Position numbers and translations under genes: made by a program. Positions 30,440 through 35,534 of a DNA stretch of 35,534 bases are shown here, one piece after another. Under the pieces are notes generated by a model. It saw only the letters and a list, made by a program, of their open reading frames with translations. It was not told the origin of the DNA and did no database searches. Source of the stretch: Terriglobia bacterium (GTDB lineage: Bacteria; Acidobacteriota; Terriglobia; Bryobacterales; Bryobacteraceae). The stretch spans positions 1 through 35,534 of the forward strand of contig JAIQFL010000089.1 of assembly GCA_020073365.1 (NCBI GenBank), read 5' to 3'. How positions within the stretch are numbered: the first letter of the stretch is position 1; the number at the start of each line of letters is the position of its first letter.

Positions 30440-31245
30440 GGCCTTCCTGGCCCCAGGGCCGCGATGATGCGAGCCACGCCGGGTTCGACGTTCGCGGAAT
30501 CCGTGAGCGTCCGGAAAACGTCCTCCAGCGTAGACTGGCTGGTGGAGGCTTTCAAGCCCTCCGACGAACCGTCGGCAATCAGGTCTCCCTGGTGGATGAT
30601 CAAGACGCGGTCGCAGACCTTTTCGACCACGTCCAACACGTGGGAACTGTAAAGGATGGTCTTGCCGTCCGCGGCCAGGGCGGCGATCAGGTCCTTGATC
30701 ATGATGGCTGCATTCACGTCGAGTCCCGAAAGCGGTTCATCGAGCAGGATCAGCTCCGGGTTGTGCAGCAACGCTGCGGCGATCAGCACTTTTTGCCGCA
30801 TGCCCTTGGAATACGAGTCGAGGCGGCTGATACGCTCGGAGAAGAGGCCGAACGTCTCCAGGATGGCATGAATCCGGGCTTGCAGCGTGTCTTCGTCGAC
30901 GTCGTGCAAGCGCCCCGACAACTCCAGGAACTCCTGGCCCGTGAGGCTCTCGAATAGGATCGCTGATTCGGGCACGTAGCCGATGCGCTGTTTCACGTCG
31001 ATGGCTCTCTCCGGCAGGGGGAGCCCGGTGACCGAGATCCTGCCGGCGGTGGGCGCCAGGATGCCCGCGATGATCTTGATGGTGGTGGTCTTTCCGGCGC
31101 CGTTGGGGCCCAGCAGCCCCACGATTTCACCCCGCTTCAGCTTGAAGGAGATTTCGTGCAGGACCTCCGCGCGGTCGTAACAAAAGACGACTTTCTCGAA
31201 CTCGACTACGGATTCCGGCAACGAAGAGCGTCCTCCGGCGGTCAT
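30436..31245 (-). CDS. ABC transporter ATP-binding protein
   Basis: The 269-residue protein has all the nucleotide-binding motifs: Walker A GLLGPNGAGKTTTIKI, the Q-loop region 'QRIGYVPESAILFESLTG', the signature SYSKGMRQKV, Walker B ELILLDEPLSGLD and the H-loop 'ILYSSHV'. This layout is that of the CcmA/drug-export type ATPases. ATG 31245 is preferred; a GTG five codons upstream is possible. It overlaps the membrane subunit by four bases and the two form one export operon. Confidence 0.9.
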   Translation of the reverse strand: MTAGGRSSLPESVVEFEKVVFCYDRAEVLHEISFKLKRGEIVGLLGPNGAGKTTTIKIIAGILAPTAGRISVTGLPLPERAIDVKQRIGYVPESAILFESLTGQEFLELSGRLHDVDEDTLQARIHAILETFGLFSERISRLDSYSKGMRQKVLIAAALLHNPELILLDEPLSGLDVNAAIMIKDLIAALAADGKTILYSSHVLDVVEKVCDRVLIIHQGDLIADGSSEGLKASTSQSTLEDVFRTLTDSANVEPGVARIIAALGPGRP

Positions 31246-31260
31246 TTTAGCCTGATTCAC

Positions 31261-31638
31261 GTGCGGGTGTTGTGAGCGTGGGGCGCTCGGGCCGGTCGAG
31301 TCTTGCCGCCCACTTCCGCTCCGAGGCCCTAATTAATATTCTTGTCAACGTAAGGTAACTAACCCGCAGGCCCGCCGCGACCTGCGGGCGGTTGACGGGT
31401 TCTTTATTCGGAGATTCAGGACTCGAAAACCTGAACTCAAGTCTACCGGATGAATATGTTTCGATCGGGTTGTCTTCTCTTGGTGAGTTACTTGCATCGC
31501 CCGAGACTGAGCCCGGCTTAACTTTTCCGGAGATTGAGACCTTTATTAACCAAAGAAACCAGCGAATCCGGCGGCAGGCTGCTAGAATCGACAAATCGCC
31601 TTCATCCTGCGACGCCGGCGAGACCACTAGAAGCGATC
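31261..31638. other. 378-base gap upstream of the metallopeptidase gene
   Basis: The gap holds a perfect 8-bp inverted repeat, CCCGCAGG (31363-31370) and CCTGCGGG (31381-31388), with a 10-base loop. At its right end is an extended -10 box, TGC then TAGAAT (31580-31588), that could drive the downstream gene. The middle is more A+T rich than the flanks. An open frame on the minus strand (31247-31627) shows no family likeness. Confidence 0.5.
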
Positions 31639-32481
31639 ATGAGCAACGTACTCGAACAATTCAAGATCAACGCGAACGCCAAGAACTGGCCGCTCGCCAT
31701 ACAGGCCTGCAATGGTCTGAACATGACGGAAATGCTCCAGGGTCTGGACTCCCTGAGCGCGTCGGTTCGCGACCAGTTTGCCGCGCAATTGGCGCCCTCC
31801 GGCCCTTCCTACGCGGGTGCGCGCATCAATTGGGCGATTGAGGTGGTTCGAACGAGAAAGATCCCGGGCGGTGCCGCGCCGGGCGACCTCCTGGCAACGG
31901 GCCAGGTACAACAGGCCCGGAATTTCCTGGGCAAAGCCAAAGCGCTCCCTCCGGTACAGCGTAAACGGCTCAAGCTGACGCTGTTTTGGACGGAAGGGGC
32001 GAAGGGCGAAAAGGTCAGTTCGATCTTGGTCCAGAAGGCGCAAGATCTGCTTAGGGCCAACGGAGACAAATTCACTCTCGACGTCGATTATCGTAAGAAC
32101 GACATTGCATTCAAGAAGCAGATCGATTTCGAGATTGACGCATGCAAGGATACCGGGATTGAGGACATCCGGACGCTGGTGGCCAAGTCGGGCGTCTGCC
32201 CAAGCGACCGCCTGGCTGTGGTCTTCTGTGAGCCGTTCCTGGCTGAAAAGGGTTCAAACGACACGACTGGATTGCAATGCGTGGCTGCTTCGGGGCGGTG
32301 CGTGCTGATCAATGTGACGAACTCGCACCCCGATCACGGAACTCTAATGCACGAAGTAGGGCACGGGGCCGGCAATCAACATGAATCCGATGACTCCAAC
32401 ATCATGAGCTATGGAGCGAATCGGACTAAGATCAACTTTGTGCAATTGGCCCGGTTCGACAAGGCGTTCTTTTGCGCGTGA
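31639..32481 (+). CDS. metzincin-like zinc metallopeptidase
   Basis: The product has 280 residues without a signal peptide. The zinc site is H238-E239-V-G-H242-G-A-G-N-Q-H248, the extended HExxHxxGxxH of metzincins, followed by a Met-turn at NIM256SYG. The N-terminal 75 residues (pattern KNWPLAIQACNGLNMTEMLQ, then GLDSLSASVRDQFAAQL) resemble the helical 'W.A...LN....... L..L....... L' repeat found in proteins that also carry extracellular-injection-system-linked domains. The middle (about residues 95-200) is a charged alpha/beta part with three or four cysteines. The stretch VCPSDRLAVVFCEPFL is of unknown meaning. Substrate and export route are not visible. ATG 31639 begins at the domain; an upstream in-frame ATG is less likely. 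Confidence 0.75.
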   Translation: MSNVLEQFKINANAKNWPLAIQACNGLNMTEMLQGLDSLSASVRDQFAAQLAPSGPSYAGARINWAIEVVRTRKIPGGAAPGDLLATGQVQQARNFLGKAKALPPVQRKRLKLTLFWTEGAKGEKVSSILVQKAQDLLRANGDKFTLDVDYRKNDIAFKKQIDFEIDACKDTGIEDIRTLVAKSGVCPSDRLAVVFCEPFLAEKGSNDTTGLQCVAASGRCVLINVTNSHPDHGTLMHEVGHGAGNQHESDDSNIMSYGANRTKINFVQLARFDKAFFCA

Positions 32482-32530
32482 TGTGTGGTTTCGGCAGGGC
32501 CGGATAAGGCGGTCTGGCCATTCCGGCGGG

Positions 32531-32835
32531 TCACTCCGCGCGCAAGGCGTCCACCGGTTCGATGGCCGTGGCCCGCCTGGCCGGCAGGTGGGTCGCCAGC
32601 AACGACGCCGCAGCCCACCCCGATGCCGGTCAGCCACAGGCCGTGACGCACAAACATCCGCCGGACGCTTTCCTGCGATGCGCCGAGAGCCATGCGAATC
32701 CCGATCTCGCGCGTCCGTTGCGATACCGAGTACGCGATCACGCCGTAGATGCCCACCACACCGAGCAACAGCGCCATACCCGACGCGATAGCCAGCATGA
32801 CCAGCGTGAACGAGGCGCGCGCCATGGACTTGGCG
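32531..32835 (-). pseudogene. C-terminal remnant of an ADOP/MacB-type permease
   Basis: Minus-strand sequence reads SMARASFTLVMLAIASGMAL, then 'LLGVVGIYGVIAYSVSQRTREIGIRMALGAS', which is the last periplasmic-to-membrane part of ADOP/FtsX-like permeases. After 'GIGVGCGV' the frame shifts, and the normal ending resumes as ATHLPARRATAIEPVDALRAE with a stop at 32531. A membrane helix between them is lost and the whole N-terminal bulk is absent. It is a broken copy, lying back to back with the intact PadR-ADOP pair. Confidence 0.7.
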
Positions 32836-32878
32836 TTTCACCGGCCGTGCGAAGCGTCCATCAATGCGAAGATTCCCC

Positions 32879-32907
32879 TTGCTTACCGAGAGAAGCTGCT
32901 ATATACT
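32879..32907 (+). promoter_or_regulatory. promoter of the PadR-ADOP operon
   Basis: TTGCTT at 32879-32884 and TATACT at 32902-32907 are separated by exactly 17 bases. The start codon at 32924 is preceded by AGGAA six bases away. PadR probably binds here and represses its own operon. Confidence 0.65.
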
Positions 32908-32923
32908 CATCTAGGAAACCGAT

Positions 32924-33259
32924 ATGAGTAAACCGAACGATCTCGTCCAGGGCACCCTGGACCTGCTCCTTCTGAAAATCCTGGCGCTGGAGCCGTTGCA
33001 CGGTTGGGCCATCACTCTCCGGCTGAAATCCATCTCGGGAGACGTGCTGCAGGTCAGCGAAGGATCCCTCTACCCTGCATTGCACAAGTTGGAACAGGAA
33101 GGCTGGATCACGGCCGAGTGGAGGCAGACCGAAAATAACCGCCGCGCAAAATTCTATTCGCTCACCCGGCTCGGCAGGAAACAGCTCGAATCGGAGGCGG
33201 CGAACTGGCAGCGGCTATCGGCCGCCATCTCGTACGTCATCCAGCTTTCGGAGGTTTAG
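32924..33259 (+). CDS. PadR family transcriptional regulator
   Basis: This 111-residue protein has a winged helix-turn-helix from residue 6 (LVQGTLDLLLLKILALEPLH, then GWAITLRLKSISGD), recognition helix and wing 'SEGSLYPALHKLEQEGWITAEWR' and 'NRRAKFYSLTRLG', and a C-terminal dimerisation helix. It is the typical acidobacterial PadR that lies just upstream of an ADOP permease gene. The next gene begins nine bases after the stop. A ligand-responsive repressor role is inferred from the family. Confidence 0.9.
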   Translation: MSKPNDLVQGTLDLLLLKILALEPLHGWAITLRLKSISGDVLQVSEGSLYPALHKLEQEGWITAEWRQTENNRRAKFYSLTRLGRKQLESEAANWQRLSAAISYVIQLSEV

Positions 33260-33267
33260 AAAGAGCC

Positions 33268-35534
33268 ATGCGGATAGAGCTTTGGTGGTTCACGGCGTGC
33301 TTACGGCTCAGGTCCATCCTGCGCCGCAGCCGTGTGGAACAGGAACTCGACGAGGAACTGCAGTTCCACCTGGAGCATAAAATCGAGGAAGGCATCGCCC
33401 ATGGGCTTTCTCCAAAGGAAGCGCGCTACCGGGCGATGCGCGCGATGGACGGGCTGGAACAACGGAAAGAGGAGATCAGGGACACACGGCGCATTCACTG
33501 GCTGACGGATTTCGTCGACGATGTGCACTACGCAATCCGCAGCCTGCGCCGTAGCTCCGCGCTCACCGCGTTTGTTGCCGTCACGCTCGCGCTGGGGATC
33601 GGGTTCACCTCGACGAGCTTCAGCGGGGTGGATGCGCTGATCTTCAGGCCCTACCCCGTGCCGCATCCGGGCGGCGTGGTCAGTCTGGTGAGCACTTCAC
33701 ACGACAATAGCTTCGACAATTTCTCGTATCGCGAATACCTGGACATCCGCGGACACGCGAGGAGTTTCGACGGCGTGATCGCCAACGCAAGCCTGGGGAC
33801 GGTCGGCTTCAGCGCCGACCCCGCCGCCTCGCCGCGGGCCAGGGCCGGGATGATGGTTTCCGGCAACTACTTCCGCGTGCTCGGTGTAGAGCCGCGGCTG
33901 GGGCGCGGCTTTCGGGACGACGAAGATCAGGCGCCCGGCCGCGACGCCGTGGTGGTGCTGGGTCCGGACTTCTGGAAGAACGAATTCGCCGGCGACCCTG
34001 CCGTGGTCGGCAGGACGGTTCGTTTGAACGGCAGGGACTTCACGGTGATTGGCGTGGCGCCAGACACGTTCCCGGGAATGCAGATATTCATCAATCCCGA
34101 CTTCTACATGCCGCTCGCCATGGCGCGGGTGTTCTCCACCAACCCCCGGAAACACTTCTTCGAGGACCGGGACGATCGCGAGCTGAGCGTCAAGGCGCGC
34201 TTGCGGCCGGGCGTCACGCCGCGGCAGGCGCAGAGCGACCTTGCCCTGCTCGCGAAAGGCTTCGAACGCGACTATCCACAACTCAATCAAAATCGAGGCG
34301 CGGCGGTGCACACCCACATCGAAATGCTCACTCGAAACGATCCCGAGGCGAGTCCGTGGAAATTCATGGTGTTCGCTGCGATCCTCGCGCTGTCGGTCCT
34401 GCTAGTGGCGTGCACCAATGTTGCCGGACTCCTTTTGAGCCGTGCCCGCACCCGAACCCGTGAAATCGCCGTGCGGTTGGCGATGGGCGCCGGGCGTTTC
34501 CGGCTGATCCGGCTGCTGTTGACGGAAAGTCTGATCTTCGCGTGCCTGGGCGGAGTGGGCGGGCTCGCCGTCGCGTACGGCAACCTCAGTTTCATCCGGT
34601 CCTTCACGATTCCAGCCGAGTTGCCGGTCACCGTCCCGTTCCGGATGGATACGCGCGTGTTGATGGCATGCCTCGCGTTGTCGCTATTGAGCGCGCTGCT
34701 CTGCGGCCTGGCGCCGGCGTTGCAGAGCACCCGAACGGACCTGGTGAACGGACTCAAGGCGGCCGATGTCGACGTGCCTGGACGCAAACGCCTGTGGGCC
34801 CGGAACGTGCTGGTGGTGGCGCAAGTGTCCACCTCACTGATGCTGCTTATGGCATCGTTTCTGATGGTGCGGGGCTTCAACCGGAGCCTGGCTGAGGGAA
34901 CCCCATTCCTGAAAGATCGCCTGCTGCTGGTCAGGTTCGATCCGCGCCTCGTGCAGTACAACGAAGCGCAGACGCAACAGTTTTACAAGCATCTGGCCGA
35001 ACGCGTGCGGATGGCGCCCGGAGTTCAGGGCGCGGCTCTCACCGAGAACCCTCCCCTCGCGCTGGAAAGGTTTGACGCCGTCGCCTTCGTTCCGGAGGGT
35101 TTCGAGATGCCGCGCGATCGCGAAAACTTCACTTCCACCATGGACACTGTGGATGAAGGGTACTTCGAAACCATGGGGGTACCGATTGTGCGCGGCCGGG
35201 GCTTCCTGGCGTCCGATACGCCGGATGCACGGCATGTCGCCGTGGTGAGTGAGCAGTTCGCGAAACACTACTGGCCGGGCGCCGATCCCGTGGGCAAACG
35301 CATCCGGCTCGATAAACGCGCGGGTGCGCCGGTGAAGATTATCGGCGTCGCCGAGACCATCAAGTATCGAAGCACCATGGAAAAGCCGATCGATTTCGTG
35401 TATCTGCCGCCGGCCCAGCATCCTATCGCGCGAATGGTTCTGCTGTTGCGGTCGAGCGGCGATCCGCTGCAATTGGTGAAGCCAGTGAAGGACGTTGTCC
35501 GGGCGCTCGATCCGAACCTGCCGATGTTGCAGAC
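33268..35534 (+). CDS. ADOP family ABC permease, cut by the window end
   Basis: From ATG 33268 the frame stays open to the end of the window, about 755 codons, so the C-terminus is missing here. The N-terminal 85 residues are the ADOP-specific soluble part: RRSRVEQELDEELQFHLEHK, then 'GLSPKEARYRAMRAMDG'. A MacB/FtsX core follows, with the first membrane segment 'TAFVAVTLALGIGFTST', a large periplasmic domain ('GNYFRVLGVEPRLGRGF', then 'DPAVVGRTVRLNGRDFTVIGVAP') and the paired segments near 'FMVFAAILALSVLLVACTNVAGLLLSRARTRTREIAVRLAMGAGR'. A second periplasmic domain is under way at the end ('YFETMGVPIVRGRGF'). The family is a large paralogous one in Acidobacteria. The transported substrate is unknown. 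Confidence 0.9.
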   Translation, partial: MRIELWWFTACLRLRSILRRSRVEQELDEELQFHLEHKIEEGIAHGLSPKEARYRAMRAMDGLEQRKEEIRDTRRIHWLTDFVDDVHYAIRSLRRSSALTAFVAVTLALGIGFTSTSFSGVDALIFRPYPVPHPGGVVSLVSTSHDNSFDNFSYREYLDIRGHARSFDGVIANASLGTVGFSADPAASPRARAGMMVSGNYFRVLGVEPRLGRGFRDDEDQAPGRDAVVVLGPDFWKNEFAGDPAVVGRTVRLNGRDFTVIGVAPDTFPGMQIFINPDFYMPLAMARVFSTNPRKHFFEDRDDRELSVKARLRPGVTPRQAQSDLALLAKGFERDYPQLNQNRGAAVHTHIEMLTRNDPEASPWKFMVFAAILALSVLLVACTNVAGLLLSRARTRTREIAVRLAMGAGRFRLIRLLLTESLIFACLGGVGGLAVAYGNLSFIRSFTIPAELPVTVPFRMDTRVLMACLALSLLSALLCGLAPALQSTRTDLVNGLKAADVDVPGRKRLWARNVLVVAQVSTSLMLLMASFLMVRGFNRSLAEGTPFLKDRLLLVRFDPRLVQYNEAQTQQFYKHLAERVRMAPGVQGAALTENPPLALERFDAVAFVPEGFEMPRDRENFTSTMDTVDEGYFETMGVPIVRGRGFLASDTPDARHVAVVSEQFAKHYWPGADPVGKRIRLDKRAGAPVKIIGVAETIKYRSTMEKPIDFVYLPPAQHPIARMVLLLRSSGDPLQLVKPVKDVVRALDPNLPMLQ

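Noticed and set aside
31247..31627. Minus-strand frame in the gap before the metallopeptidase
   Set aside because: There is no family likeness and no ribosome-binding site, and it covers a promoter and hairpin region.

Overview
This is a high-G+C window from a bacterium that looks like an acidobacterium of the Solibacter/Bryobacter type. The lineage call rests on gene families, not on a ribosomal gene. They are an ADOP-type permease headed by a PadR regulator, a calcium/PQQ-type quinoprotein next to c-type cytochromes, a small 'STGPRT...EGKAR...NALRHGLTA' protein, a small 'RGRKSM.PAERQQVS.RMKKYW' protein, and several exported carbohydrate-active proteins. I saw no rRNA, tRNA, CRISPR array or intact insertion sequence.

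Layout. 1-480 is a scar where the 5'-truncated end of an MFS transporter (minus strand) abuts the C-terminal end of a PQQ/beta-propeller protein (plus strand). 481-4903 holds an M20 deacylase, an exported DUF5060/apiosidase-like glycosidase, tsaB and a small exported cupin. 5039-8007 is a periplasmic redox operon: a monoheme c/helix-hairpin-helix fusion, a diheme cytochrome c and a quinoprotein dehydrogenase. 8019-10508 is a large exported DUF4838 protein. 10599-13443 is a decayed zone with the STGPRT-family gene, a wrecked WD40-GTPase-TIR gene and a family 2 glycosyltransferase. 13587-15831 is an ECF sigma/anti-sigma pair, followed by two small divergent genes. 16989-20477 is a 1162-residue hybrid histidine kinase behind a structured leader. 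20575-22553 has a GntR-slipin operon divergent from an AbrB/MazF-type toxin-antitoxin pair. 22606-25209 is a GH3 glycosidase with a PA14 insert. 25371-27505 has an 18-codon lysine-rich gene, thiC and a two-BON-domain exported protein. 27689-31245 has an exported TrbI-like protein convergent with an ABC-2-type exporter. 31639-32481 encodes a metzincin-like zinc peptidase. The right end has a permease remnant, then PadR and ADOP, which runs off the window.

How the genes fit together. The DUF5060, DUF4838 and GH3-PA14 proteins all carry signal peptides and fit a life on plant or microbial polysaccharide. The heme and quinoprotein genes form a probable periplasmic oxidation chain. Regulation is local and one-component or two-component: PadR-ADOP, YtrA-like GntR-slipin, ECF sigma/anti-sigma and a hybrid kinase.

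The signals most worth a second look are: (i) the leader of the hybrid kinase, where three abutting hairpins can be closed by a 7-bp helix that sequesters the Shine-Dalgarno sequence; (ii) three copies of a REP-like palindrome at gene ends; (iii) the WD40-GTPase-TIR pseudogene; (iv) the 18-residue lysine-rich gene with its own perfect -10 box; and (v) the metzincin with an N-terminal helical repeat-like domain.
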